DNA of 64,000 bases from Heterodera schachtii (Eukaryota > Nematoda > Chromadorea > Rhabditida > Heteroderidae), in contig SIJG01000012.1 of the NCBI GenBank assembly GCA_023374025.1, positions 1,398,492 to 1,462,491 of the forward strand, written 5' to 3'. Every line of letters starts with the position of its first letter. Position 1 is the stretch's first letter. Shown piece after piece: positions 46,200 to 57,105 of this stretch. The notes below the pieces were generated by a model. It did not search any database and had not been told where the DNA came from. It saw only the letters and a list, made by a program, of their open reading frames with translations. The translations under genes and the position numbers were made by a program.

Positions 46200-46378
46200 T
46201 TGAGGTTTATTCAATGAATTGGTTGAGATGGCCGCCTCACAAATTCCATGAACTGCTCCATGTCGACGCCCAACTCGTTCAAAGTGAGCGATCGCTGCTG
46301 CTTTTCCTTCATCTCCACGCTGAGCATTCGATTGATCACCTGCGAAATGGACATAAGGAAATGGGAGGACATATCGAT
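46200..46378 (-). pseudogene. BTB core exon fragment
   Basis: Minus-strand copy of gene E exon d: IDMSSHFLMSISQVINRML, then EKQQRSLTLNELGVDMEQF. A small rearrangement after FMEFV changes the frame and leads to a stop (RRPSQPIH). It stands alone between divergent genes D and A. Confidence 0.75.
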
Positions 46379-46609
46379 CTTAAAAATTTTTTAAAAAATT
46401 AATGTTTCTTATTTTTATTAATTTATGGATTTAATCAAACAAAATTTTATTTTTTCCTATTAAAATTATCTAGCTTTTTAAAAATCCAACCTTAATTCAC
46501 AACTTTATTTTTTTTAATTATTTCATTTTAATTTTCTAATTTTCCAAAATTTTTTGATACAAAATTTTTTTTTAATTGCTAAATTGATAGAGTTTTCTTT
46601 TCACATTTT

Positions 46610-46712
46610 CATAAATTAAATGGATGAATCATATCATTAATTTACTAAATTCTATATTTCAATGACTTTCCCAACCGATTGATTCATTTTTTTTAAAGTG
46701 TGAATGTTTTTT
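46610..46712 (+). promoter_or_regulatory. Conserved upstream block of gene A
   Basis: GGATGAATCATATCATTAAT, AATTTACTAAATTC and CTTTCCCAACCGATTGATTC, about 150-240 bp before the start codon. Lacks the TTACGTCCCATTA part seen in C and D. Confidence 0.65.
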
Positions 46713-46851
46713 CTAATGTTAGGCTAAAGCGCTGCTCTTTTTCTGTACAGTTAAAAGCAAAAACAATAAAAAGGTGATTTTTATTTATTGCATTTTTAAT
46801 TTTTCCTCATTTTAAAAATTATTTTCCAAATTTCAATCATTTTCAAATAAA

Positions 46852-49481
46852 ATGCCGGCTTCATCGTCCCTTTTTTTGGCTGTTGTTTTGGCATGTTTGG
46901 CGATGCCTGCAAACAGTGAGTAATTAGCAGCAGCAGAGAGTTGGTTGGACCCGTAAAATTCAGGAATAATTAGCCGCTTTTTTTTTGTATTAATATTTTA
47001 AAATTGAAAAATTGTTTTTTCGGAATAGGTTCTTTGTGAAACAATTTTTGTAAAAGTATGCCAAAATAAAAGGTACAAAAATTTCTTGTTTTTGTTTTTG
47101 CTACAAATTTAGACTTTTTTTTTTAATTTGGAATGCTTATTCTTAGTAGCTTTAAAAACCATCATTTTTTGAAAAAAATGGCATTTTTCAAATCATTATA
47201 CCTAATTAGCACTGAAATGTTGGCTCGGCAATGATGTGTTTGGCAAGTTCGAACAACACTGCGAACCTGGGACTGTCGTCTGCTCATGGGCAAACTGTCT
47301 GAGGAAAAGTACAATTTATTTATTTTTCAAAAATTAGGTGCCGTCCAGGGATGGTATTCCGTGGCACAAAAAATATCGGAAATCGGAACACCGAGGGTCG
47401 AAAATTTTTTAGGAAGTAGGAAATCGGAATTCCGACCCCAAAAAACGTCGGAAGTCGGTAATTCCGTGCCATCCCTGGTGCCGTCGTATAAAAATTGCAT
47501 TTTAAAATATATTTTGTACAAGAAATTTTTGTAGCAAATTTATCATATAAAAATTATTTTTTTTTAAAAACTTTTCATCTTTTTAAAAAAATTTATGGAA
47601 GCGGAATTTAAATTACATTTATAATTAATAGGGTTGTAAATTATATGGATTAACATATTTTTTCTGCGCATATGCTATGAAGAAAGGGGCTCAAAAATAG
47701 CATTTCTGCATTAAAATTTTTTGATTTGGTGAAGGTTTTTAGACCATGTAAATCCATATTTTGGGGGTTTTTGGGAATAAATCCCTATTTCTCCATTTTT
47801 GTGTTTTTAGTCCATATTTCGACCATTTTTGGCAAATTTTCACTATAAAAATGCAAAAAAAAAAGCGAAAAATACACCCCCTAAAGATGGACTTTTTGGA
47901 AATTTTTAAAAATTACAGCCCAAAAAATCCGAAAATTTGACTTTTCGTCGTCATTTTTAATAAATATTTTTGCCATTTTTGTGAACCTTTCATTTTTTTA
48001 AATGAGAATTTTTTGAAATTTTAACAAACTTGGAAATATTTTTTTTACGATGGACGACAATAAAAAAATTTGCATTTTTATGTTTTAAATCCATTTTTTG
48101 GTTGTTTATTGTATTTTTTAAGTGTATTAGAGCAAATATTGAATACATACACCTTTTTGGAATTTTTGAGGATTTAAAACACATATTTTGGCAGTTTTTA
48201 ATCCATATTTTGGTCCATATTTGGCCATTTTTGAGCTTTTTAGTCCATATTTCGGGCTTTTTTAGTCCATATTTTATGTCCATATTTGCCTTTTTATACT
48301 CCATATAATTTACAACCCTAATAATTAAGATACATATTTGCGCACCTAAAAATGAAAAAATTTCAGTTGACAATATCCGAGTCATTGGAATGGGTTGTGA
48401 ACCGAATAGCTCAGTTTGTGGCCTTGCCTACGTTGACCATCAATATTTCGCATGCGAAAACATTCAATGCTGCCGCGACGACTTTTGCAACGGCGTGCCC
48501 GACCGTGTGGACCCGGGGTAGGTCGAAAGCGTGGTTGGCCACTTCACAAAAAGTGCAAATTTGCTAAATTTTTGACTAAATCAACTCATAACTTTTCTCA
48601 GACACAACCAAATTGTACAATCTTGGTATCACGACAGCCCTTGAATTGTGTTATTAGCTTGCTAAATTTCAAAAAATTTATTAAGCTTTTCAAAAAGTTC
48701 TGGCCAAAAAACTGGAAAATTGTCATAACTTTTGAAAACTTAATAAACAAAAATTTTTTTGCAAATTTTGCACTTTTTGTGAAGTGACCTAACACCGGTC
48801 GAAAGCAAGGGCATAGGCAGGGGGCGGGGGGCGCTGAGGGGGCTAAAGCCCCCCCCCCCCCCGAAACCCAAAAAAGTAAAGAAATTTCAGTAAATTTTTT
48901 GAAATTTAACATTTTTTTAACAAAATTGCATTAAAATACTCAAAAAATTTTCCCGGCGGCGCCTATCGGCACCCCCGGACCCCCATTTTACCATATTTTT
49001 GAAAAATGGAGACCAAAATGGCAAAAAAATAGTAATTTTTTGGCGAGAAATGTTGTAAAATACTCCCCATAATTCGGGATTCAAAAAAACGAAAAATACA
49101 CCCCCTAAAAACGAATTTTTGACTGCAGCCCCCCCCCCCCGAAGCCAAGGGTCTGGCTACGCCCTTGGTCGAAAGAATAGGGGGCGATCTTGGGGTTGGG
49201 CCCAGGTCTGGGTTTTTCTGGATTTTCTCAGGCAAAACATAGAATAAAGGCCGATGACTTTCCATAATATTTTATCTTTAAGAAATGCATTTTTTGAAAT
49301 TCATTTCATTGATATCGCAAAATTTAGATTCAGGCGCCCTGACTGGAGAAGCGGAGTGATCGGCTTGCACACGCCGCTTGGCATTGACTCCATCATTTTT
49401 GCCATGTTGAATGCCGCCATTTTTTCTGGTCAATTAAAAATAAATTTGCAACAATTAAAAATAGTAACGGAATCGGGCTAA
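46852..49481 (+). CDS. Gene A: secreted three-finger (Ly6-like) protein with hydrophobic tail
   Basis: Exons 46852-46915, 47210-47308, 48367-48517 and 49328-49481 join in phase and give 155 residues. Exon 1 is a signal peptide (MPASSSLFLAVVLACLAMPA). Exons 2-3 hold ten cysteines: LKCW, HCEPGTVVC, NCLRK, GMGCEPNSSVC, FACENIQCCRDDFCNG. The final CC-x-D-D-F-C-N is the hallmark of Ly6/uPAR/three-finger proteins. Exon 4 encodes SGVIGLHTPLGIDSIIFAML, a hydrophobic segment as in a GPI signal, followed by a polar extension to the stop. It probably acts at the cell surface or is secreted; ligand unknown. Four MITEs sit in introns 2 and 3 without touching splice sites. Confidence 0.82.
47346..47477. 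mobile_element. Short MITE in intron 2 of gene A
   Basis: CAGGGATGGTATTCCGTG and inverted ACGGAATTACC...CCATCCCTG-type ends (left GGTATTCCGTGGCAC, right GTAATTCCGTGCCATC). Perfect GTGCCGTC duplications at 47338-47345 and 47478-47485. 132 bp. Confidence 0.87.
47629..48320. mobile_element. MITE, 'GTAAATTATATGGA' family, in intron 2 of gene A
   Basis: TAGGGTTGTAAATTATATGG with an exact inverted right end. Perfect ATAATTAA duplications at 47621-47628 and 48321-48328. 692 bp, interior of TCCATATTT words. Related to 476-1008. Confidence 0.9.
48530..48797. mobile_element. MITE in intron 3 of gene A, first insertion at GTCGAAAG
   Basis: Arms with CACTTCACAAAAAGTGCAAA and its inverted copy. Flanked by GTCGAAAG at 48522-48529 and 48798-48805. 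268 bp. Confidence 0.85.
48806..49167. mobile_element. MITE in intron 3 of gene A, second insertion at GTCGAAAG
   Basis: CAAGGGCATAGGCAG and inverted CTGGCTACGCCCTTG at the ends, with C/G runs inside the arms and the GC-core repeat at about 48953. Flanked by GTCGAAAG at 48798-48805 and 49168-49175, the former shared with the preceding element. 362 bp. Confidence 0.87.
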
Positions 49482-50443
49482 TTAATTTTTCGAAAAGACT
49501 TGAAAGGTGATACAGTATTCCTAAAAATGAGACACTGTAACATGTTTATGCATATTTCCGTGTAAGGAGGTGGTTAATTGTCAAAAGACAAATGTACAGA
49601 ATTGGTTAATTCGCAGATTTTCCAAATCTTTCTACGTCAAAAAAAAACATTTTGAAAGGGGACATGAATATCTTAAATCTGTCCGAAATGTCTAAAATGA
49701 AAAATAAAATTATTTAATAAGACTTAAAACATTAAATTTTATTTCTTTACCAGTATTGATCAACTGGTTCTGATCGGATTAAAGAAGGAAGAAAAGGGAA
49801 TGGATGGAAAGAAACAAATTGATGGAAAAAAGGAAAGGAATAATTAATTATAAATTATTTGTCAATTAACAATGGGAAAAAAAGCATATTTTATTTGGCA
49901 AAAATTTCTTTAAGTGTTAAAAAAATATATTCAACTTATTAAATTTTCCAATAAATTGTGTGAAATTATAATTTTAATAAGAGAGTCCATTTAAGCATTA
50001 GCATTTCCGTTTTTTATACGCGTACCATTGAATTTTATTTTTTCGTAATGGTACTTTAACGACCGTATTACTATTTAAAATTTTATTAAATTATAAAAAA
50101 TAAAAATAATTCGATGAAAATTTATTTCAGAATTTCATAACAAAAGGCAACAATATGCTTATAATTAGGTTAAAAAAATAACAAAAATTAACATTTTATT
50201 AAAAAGCAAAATAATTCCGTTTAATTCTTGTCCATTTTGGATTTATCCAATTTCCAACCATGGCAGTCACCTTAAAATGACAATTAAATTTGAAAAATAT
50301 AATTAACATAAAGCGGATTTCTGATGCATATTCATTTTTTCTAATAACTTTTTTTTAAACTAATACGAACGAAAAACGACTTTTTGAACTTGTTTGAATC
50401 TTAGAAAGCATTTGCTTTTTTTTTCTTATTTTTATAAAAATTC
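49482..50443. other. 3' flank of gene A
   Basis: About 49765-49935 (TCTGATCGGATTAAAGAAGG, GGAAAGAAACAAATTGATGG, TTATTTGTCAATTAACAATG) recurs after genes B and C and at 32265-32400. About 50040-50265 matches the BTB relic 3' flank at 40440-40600. No gene. Confidence 0.55.
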
Positions 50444-51013
50444 CGTGGTGAGACGAACCGAAAATGGTCTCAGTCGGGGCGAACCGAAAAATTATCTCAG
50501 TGTGGGCGAACCGAAAATAGTCTCAGTGTCAATAAAACTTTTAAATGTAATTATTTTAAAACAATTTTTTAATTTGAATATTAATTTTCAATTTTAAAAT
50601 TTTAAAAAACAATAATCTAATTTCGAGGTTCAACTTTTTTTCAATGTTTTTTCTTAAAATATTCTACTCTAAATAAATGCTAGATTTTGTTCCATGAATA
50701 AAGCACAATAAGTAAGCTTACTTGCCACTTCATTTGTGGCTTCAAGATTTGAAACTAAAATTTTCGTTTTGATGTAACTTTTTTTTTGTCGGAGGTGGAA
50801 AGTTTTTATTTTAGTTTATTTTTTTAAATAATTGTCTTTATTAAAATTATTTTTTTCGAGACCGAATTGAATTGTATAATTAAATTTAAATATTTTTATT
50901 GACACTGAGACTATTTTCGGTTCGCCCACACTGAGATAATTTTTCGGTTCGCCCCTACTGAGACCATTTTCGGTTCGCCCACACTGAGACTATTTTCGGT
51001 TCGACCTAGCACC
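50444..51013. mobile_element. Foldback MITE with tandem 'GGTTCGCCCACACTGAGA' arms
   Basis: The left arm has three units of CGAACCGAAAA-TGGTCTCAGT type. The right arm has four inverted units (CACTGAGACTATTTTCGGTT). Flanked by AAAAATTC at 50436-50443 and 51014-51021. 570 bp. It splits the gene E 3' flank that is continuous in the relic at 40.4-40.6 kb. Confidence 0.83.
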
Positions 51014-51137
51014 AAAAATTCTTGTCGAAATTTGCTAATATCACATATTTTCTTTTTAAAAAATGTCATCCCTTAAGTGCGCGCCCCATTAATTAATTGT
51101 CCACAATTCATTAAACTTTTTACCGCAAAATATCAAA

Positions 51138-52715
51138 TCATCCACAAAGTTTGTTGACCAATTCTCCTAACAATTGATCACTGACAGCCGTTTGCCCTGG
51201 TGACAATTGGTCGCGATTGGCCTTGTAAAATGCACGCAATTTGTCAACCGCCAAATTCAAAAAGTAATCCTATGGGATAATATTTTTTAAATTGAATTTT
51301 ACTTTTTAAATGCCTTCAAATTGCCGAGACGATAATGATCAATTAACAAAAAACGGTCGATCATTGGAATTTCGGGGCAATTGATCAGATGCGCCTCACA
51401 GCGCGACTTCAGCCAATCCACTTGGAAATAGTCGGCCAATTTGAGCAGAACAAGCACATTTTGTGCTAATTGGAAATTTATATAAATAAATTTAGGGTTT
51501 TTTTCTCTTTGGTGGATTTGATTATTTGAATCGGTCCCAAATTTTGCGAAATAATTCTATCCGTGAAACTTAAAAATGCATTTTGTTCGGTGATTATAAA
51601 ATAACAATTTTAAAAGAAATTGTTCGGTGCCCGTGTTCAAAATTGATTGAAATGGATGGCATATTTTCATGATCAGAGCGACTTTAATAATTCCCCTAAT
51701 GTTTTTGGCAAAATTTTAGGGCCATTAAAAATGGTCCCTCAAAGCCACAAACTGCTAAAATTATCAAATAATTAATTTACGATTTGGTAGAATTGGTTTG
51801 TGGATAGCTGTGGTTGAGATGGCCTCCACAAATTCCATGAACTGCTCCATGTCGACGCCCAACTCGTCCAAAGTGAGCGATCGCTGCTGCTTTTCCTTCA
51901 TCTCCACGCTGAGCATTCGATTGATCACCGGCGAAATGGACATAAGAAAATGGGAGGACAGATCGATCTAAATTGTTTAAAAAAGGTTTTTATAAGTTAC
52001 ATTTAATAAAATATTTAATGTGTTTTATTTTTGAAAATAATAATTTTCTTTTTATCAATGACATTTTTTGTTTTTTTTAGTAAAGTTATGTCAATTATTT
52101 TATTGACAAAAAAATTTGTGTCTAAGTTTCATATGCAAAACACTATTAAAATAAAATATATTTGTTAAGATTTTCCGATCATTTAAAATTAAATTTTACT
52201 TATTTTTTCACCTTTTTCTCACCAATGTGAACAGTAAATTGGTCGTCTGGCAAAGTGATCGGTGGGCACAGACTAAAGACAAAAAAAACATTCATATTTT
52301 GCTAACAAATAAACAACAAATTGGCATTACTTCTCGGCATATTTTTCCCGTTTTTTGAGAATTCTGATCACAACGGAACACAGAGAATACAAGCCGAATT
52401 CAACTGTCTCACCCGCTTTGATCATTTTACTCTAAAAGAACTTAATAATCATATTATAGGTGGAATTTAATAAACAAAAAATGCCAGAAAATATGAAAAA
52501 TTATTCAGACATTTTGCACGATTAATTTTTCAAAATCCACAAAAAACCACCAATTTTTTAATACGAATAAACTGACTGTCTGGATCACTTGTTTCCCATT
52601 CTCAACACATTGCCATTGAATAATTTGTGCCAATGGCACATCCGCCGGCGGCTCGGAAGCACTGCCAATGCATTTGATTTGCAAATATTTTTCGCGATTA
52701 TATAAAATAAACTCA
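51138..52715 (-). CDS. Gene E: BTB-domain protein (5' end unresolved)
   Basis: Six minus-strand exons in phase: 52577-52715, 52331-52431, 52212-52272, 51781-51967, 51314-51465, 51138-51269; at least 256 residues. After an N-terminal region (KCIGSASEPPADVPLAQIIQ, MIKAGETVEFGLYSL) comes the BTB domain: DDQFTVHIGEKK, IDLSSHFLMSISPVINRML, MKEKQQRSLTLDEL, then NVLVLLKLADYFQVDWLKSR and HLINCPEIPMIDRFLLIDHY. It ends LAVDKLRAFYKANRD and LVNKLCG. BTB proteins commonly act as CUL3 adaptors or scaffolds; the role here is not shown. The intron after exon e fits only with a GC donor (AAG|GCATTT). The start is unclear: an upstream SGVYERTKTNWHFPYR segment (to 52861) does not splice in phase. Confidence 0.75.
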
Positions 52716-53143
52716 CTGGAAAAATGAAAAATTGTAATATTTTCAATCATAGTTCCCAGAAAAATTGCTCTTAAATCAATGTAAAAGGGGCAAAAACGAT
52801 AAGGAAAATGCCAATTTGTTTTCGTGCGTTCATAAACGCCGGACGATTCAGTACACCTCAAAAATGGACATTTCAGTACCCGATTTTTTTTTACATGAAA
52901 AATTTATTTATTTATTTATTTATGCAAAAAAGAAAAAAAGTCCACAAAAGGGAGTAATCCACTTACTCTGCGGACGTGTCATAGATTAAATCGTCCTCGA
53001 GTAATATGGATTAAAAATTAAACAAAAAAAGAAATCACAACAAAATTAAATATAAGAATGAGGTCAATGATCAATAAAACCAAATCACTATATAAAATAT
53101 ATAATATCTTTAATTAAAGAGATAATTCACTTTTCCGGTCATT

Positions 53144-55881
53144 TTATACGTTAAGGAGTTTAATTTTTGTTTTAAATTGATTTAAAGAATTTATTTTAAT
53201 GATTTCTTTATCCAGCTGATTCCACAATTTTGTAGCCCTCCCCGCAAAGGGAATAAATTTTTTGCCTAATTTATATTTTGTGTTAAACCTATAAAAGGGG
53301 ACATTAAAGCGTTCAGAAGGTTTGAAAATTTTTAATATATCTAGATCTGTTCGGCCATAAACAATTTTATGCGCCATGAACAGATCAAATAGCTTTCGCC
53401 TTTTCTCAAGTGTTGGTAGTTGCAGGTATTCTAATCGATTTTGGTATGGAATTGGCGGAAGGCTGCATTTAAAAAACACCCTTTTGGTGAAATATTTTTG
53501 ACACTTTTCGATTTTTTTAATATTTTTTTGAAGAGACGGATTCCAAACCTCCGGAGCGTATTCCAATAAAGGCCTAATATAAGTTTTATATAACGTAATC
53601 CAAATCTTAGATGATTTGGATTTAATTATTCGGAACAAGGAACGCATACGTAAATACGCATTCCTTGTTATATGATTAACATGATCGGAAAATTGTAATT
53701 TGTTATCAAAGTTTACTCCTAAATCCCTAATTGTATCCACAGCATTTATTGTATTCCCATCAAATTTATAAGTTTCTTTTGGGTTTTTTGAACCCAAATA
53801 AAGTACAAAAGTTTTTTGAATTGAAACTTTTATTTGCCATTTATTTGCCCATTCGAATAAATTATGCAATGCTTTATGCATAATTTCCGTTTCTGTTCTT
53901 GCTTTATAACAAATATAGATTTTAACATCATCAGCATATAATTTAATATTCACTCCTGATGGTATGACATCAGGAAGGTCGTTAATATATATAAGGAATA
54001 ATAAAGGACCCAAGACAGAGCCTTGGGGGACGCCAGAGCCAACTTTTTTAATAGAGGATAAAGAATCCCCTATTTTAACGCGAAAAGTCCTGTTCATTAA
54101 AAATGCTTTTATCCAATTCAGCAATTTACCCCGTATACCAATTTTTTCCAATTTATATAAAAGCAAATTATGAGGTACCGAGTCAAATGCTTTTTGAAAG
54201 TCAATATAAATACAGTCAACTTTTTTCCATTAATAATAGCTTCATACCAATCTTCGACAACTGTTATTAATTGATTTGTTGTTGACCTATTTCTAATAAA
54301 ACCAAATTGGGACTCTGAAATTTTATTATTTTTTAATAGAAAATTGTAAATATTTTTGCTGAGAATTCTTTCCATAACTCTGCATAGTGAGCAGGTTAAA
54401 GAAATAGGTCTATAATTTTCAGGATTGAATTTATCACCCTTTTTAAAAAGAGGAAAGACAATTGATTCCTTCCAAATGTTTGGAAGAGAACCACTGTCTA
54501 ATGATAGTCTAAACAACTCAGTAATAACAGTTGCCAATGAAAAATGGCAATTTTTTAGGACTTTATAAGAAATGTTATCCGGAGAAGTTCCATTTTTATT
54601 TGGCAATTTTCTTAACAGTGTTTGAGTCTCAATGATGTTAAAATTTATGTCCGATATAAAGCATTGATTATTACCATAGGAGTTGTCCAAACTTAAATCG
54701 TTTAGGACAACTTTCGGAGTTATTAAATGAATTTGCAAATAAAATGGCAAATAATTCCGATTTCTCTTCACTTTCATGATAGCATTTATTTTCAAAAACT
54801 AAATTTGGTATTTCAAAGGGATTGACATTGTGTTTTTGAATGTATTTAAAAATTGAATTTTTTCCCTTTGAAATAGCCTTATGTTCAATTAAATTATGTA
54901 TTTTTTTGGTTTGGATTTTTATATGTAAAGTAATGCTATCATAAAGTGCTTTTTTTGTTGGATCAATTTTACACTGTCTATATAATTTTGCCTTTTCTTT
55001 AATGGATGCCAATAAATGTTGTGGATATTTTGGAGCTAAATCTTTTTTAGTAATTTTTTTATTGGAATACACTCATTCAAGGCATTCAACAATGCGCTAT
55101 TGAAGGCACAGCATTTTTCATTTATACTAAAATGTGAAAGAGAAAGAGAACTTAATCTAGCAGAAATTACAGCATTTAAATGTGATACATTAGACGGAGT
55201 AAACCGTCTTAGGCAAATTTCTTTAGGCTTTGCTCTTATTTCTGGAACACTCAGCACAAAAAGCTGTGCTAAATGATCTGATGAAAATATGCCACCTTCA
55301 ACAGTACAATGTTTTACAATTTTATCATTTGCTGATAAGATCAAATCCAACCATGATTTACCCCTAGTGGGCTCATTCGTGGCATTTATAAATGTAAATT
55401 TATTAAAAAAGTCGCAAAATATTTCACCAATATGATTTATAGCGTGTGGTTGGCCTTGCCTCCATACCAATTCTCGATTTGACAAATTTAGATCTCCTAA
55501 GATTATATAATTTTCACACCAAAATGTTTGTATAAATTTAAAAAGTTCTTTTGTTTGTTTTAAAGTGGTTTTGGGAGGCCGGTAAATCAATGCAAATCTT
55601 ATTGATTTCAGATTTTGTAATTGAATAATTAAAATTTCACAATTAAATTTTGTACCAGAAAATTTTACAAAAAAGGCTATCTCATTTTTGATTAAAATAC
55701 CACAACCACCTCCACGTGAACTGTTTTCGGATTTTCTTGATGCAAAAATATAATTATAATTCTCCTTAATCCATGGACTAAGAGGAATTCCCTCATTGTC
55801 TTTTGTCCATGTCTCTGTCAGTAATAATATGCTAATTTTTTTATTTATTAAAGCCAGTGAAATTTCATCAGTTTTGTTCAT
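53144..55881 (-). pseudogene. LINE ORF2: endonuclease and reverse transcriptase, frameshifted
   Basis: Successive open segments 55036-55881, 54671-55072, 54118-54795 and 53144-54166 alternate between two frames. The first has the APE-type endonuclease motifs LLTETWTKD, ILGDLNLSN and SSDHLAQL. The third has the first RT blocks (FPLFKKGDKFNPENYRPISL, SQFGFIRNRST). The fourth has GVPQGSVLGPLLFLIYIND and the catalytic YADDVKIY, then the thumb and C-terminal region. No RNase H domain. All catalytic motifs survive, but at least three indels would be needed to make one protein, so this copy is likely dead or mis-assembled. Confidence 0.88.
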
Positions 55882-56063
55882 TATAGAGCGAATATTAGTT
55901 AAGCAACAGATAAAACCTTCTAAAGAATTAATATCCCCTTTGTTTAGTGGTAGTGAATTAGAATTATTTATATTTTGGTAAGAATTTTCTTCTTCCGACC
56001 GGAAAGTGTAATCTACTCTTTTTGTAAAAGTGTTTTGTTTTTTTTTGTGATTTGGTGTAAAAT

Positions 56064-56801
56064 TTAAAAATTTGATTCACGAATTGTCTGACTCCGGAAG
56101 ATGTGCACTTCGTCTCTCAAAATAACGTTCCCAGCATACACAATCCAATCTTGCCCATCTTTCTGTCGTTTTTCAACGCATTGCAAATGCAGGCGACGGC
56201 GTTCCTCCAATTGTGCCTTTGTCAGCGATTCACGGAGACGGACATGGTGCAGAGACGAATCAGCAGCCCGAATGGTGTTTTGTTTTTTTTGCCATGCAGC
56301 GAGAGCCTGTTTTTGGAAGCCACGGGAAGGCAAGAGAATTTTCAATGGGCGAGGACTTTTTTGGGCTGGGTTAAAGGAACGACCCATGCGATAGGCAATG
56401 GTACCGCATTCGATCCCCAGCGAATCGAATAAGCAATTGATTTTTGACCGGTCCATCTCTGCCCGCTTTGCTGGTGAGCTGTCGTTGTGCTCTGGCATGC
56501 CAATAATGACGACACTTCTCTGTCTTTCCAATTCCTCCGCTGAAATTGGCATGCCTTCAGTGGAGAGAGCAGTGGAGCGGAGTTGGGAAATAGATCCATT
56601 AAGCAGGTCAATTTGAGAGGACAAAGTGGTAATTAGGGTATTAAAAATTGGCATTTGGTCGGAGGTAAAAGAGGTCTGGAGTTGTTTCAATGCTTCCACT
56701 GTAGTCTTGACAAAAGTCATTTGAGAGTCAATTAACTGGTGGATACCATTTTTTTGGGAAATTGGAGAATATTCGGTTTCGGGGCAGGGTCTTTTTGTCA
56801 T
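56064..56801 (-). CDS. LINE ORF1 protein
   Basis: 245 residues, uninterrupted. The N-terminal part is polar with a likely helical/coiled region (TTVEALKQLQTSF, SSQIDLLNGSISQLRST). A central domain with VVIIGMPEHNDSSPAKRAEM and YRMGRSFNPAQKSPRPLKIL resembles the RNA-binding-type domain of LINE ORF1 proteins. C-terminus basic (KAQLEERRRLHLQCVEKRQK). It would bind LINE RNA in the retrotransposition complex. The frame stays open upstream through the 18-bp repeats back to a TGA at 56910-56912. Confidence 0.8.
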   Translation of the reverse strand: MTKRPCPETEYSPISQKNGIHQLIDSQMTFVKTTVEALKQLQTSFTSDQMPIFNTLITTLSSQIDLLNGSISQLRSTALSTEGMPISAEELERQRSVVIIGMPEHNDSSPAKRAEMDRSKINCLFDSLGIECGTIAYRMGRSFNPAQKSPRPLKILLPSRGFQKQALAAWQKKQNTIRAADSSLHHVRLRESLTKAQLEERRRLHLQCVEKRQKDGQDWIVYAGNVILRDEVHIFRSQTIRESNF

Positions 56802-56909
56802 TGAATATTTAAGGCGAAATGAATATTTAAGGCGAAATGAATATTTAAGGCGAAATGAATATTTAAGGCGAAATGAATATTTAAGGCGAAATGAATATTT
56901 TAAGCTAAA
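56802..56909 (-). repeat. 18-bp tandem repeat, six units, at the LINE 5' end
   Basis: Plus-strand unit TGAATATTTAAGGCGAAA repeated five times exactly and once with changes (56892-56909). On the minus strand it abuts the ORF1 ATG and reads FRLKYS per unit in the ORF1 frame. Confidence 0.9.
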
Positions 56910-56913
56910 TCAA

Positions 56914-57105
56914 TTAAATTGCATACAATGATGCAGCGGAATGAGCCAAAGCAACAAAATTGGTTTTGTTTTTACGTGGGGCCGTACATTTAGAACAGCT
57001 GTTATTATAATGATTGTAGCATTTTGGTTCGTCCATTTCGCTTATAAATTCAGTGAATGCTTTCTCGTCAACAACAATAAATTGGTCAAAGATGTTTTCA
57101 GCCAT
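56914..57105 (-). CDS. Gene M: 63-residue miniprotein with a C-x2-H-x4-C-x2-C motif
   Basis: Single open frame from MAENIFDQFIVVDEKAF to a TAA. KCYNHYNNSCSKC gives zinc-ligand-like spacing. The frame-broken copy at 41445-41617 keeps the same Cys/His spacing while the surrounding residues differ, which suggests selection on the motif before decay. Basic linker (APRKNKTN) and a small hydrophobic end (FVALAHSAASLYAI). No signal peptide, so likely intracellular. The stop codon lies four bases from the LINE 5' array. Function unknown; it may instead be the end of a longer protein. Confidence 0.5.
   Translation of the reverse strand: MAENIFDQFIVVDEKAFTEFISEMDEPKCYNHYNNSCSKCTAPRKNKTNFVALAHSAASLYAI

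Larger units (their letters stand above)
52895..56912 (-). mobile_element. CR1/Jockey-like non-LTR retrotransposon (LINE), about 4 kb
   Basis: On the minus strand, in order: an 18-bp tandem array, ORF1, ORF2 (endonuclease plus reverse transcriptase), a short 3' region and an A/T microsatellite end (ATAAATAAATAAATAA near 52900-52923). Nearly full length, but ORF2 has three frame changes. It lies between gene M and the upstream edge of gene E; the paralogous block at 41.2-41.4 kb has no LINE. Target duplication not resolved. Confidence 0.88.

Noticed and set aside
56101..56432. Plus-strand frames over the LINE ORF1
   Set aside because: Shadows of ORF1; they have no start context or domains, while the minus strand has the retrotransposon order.
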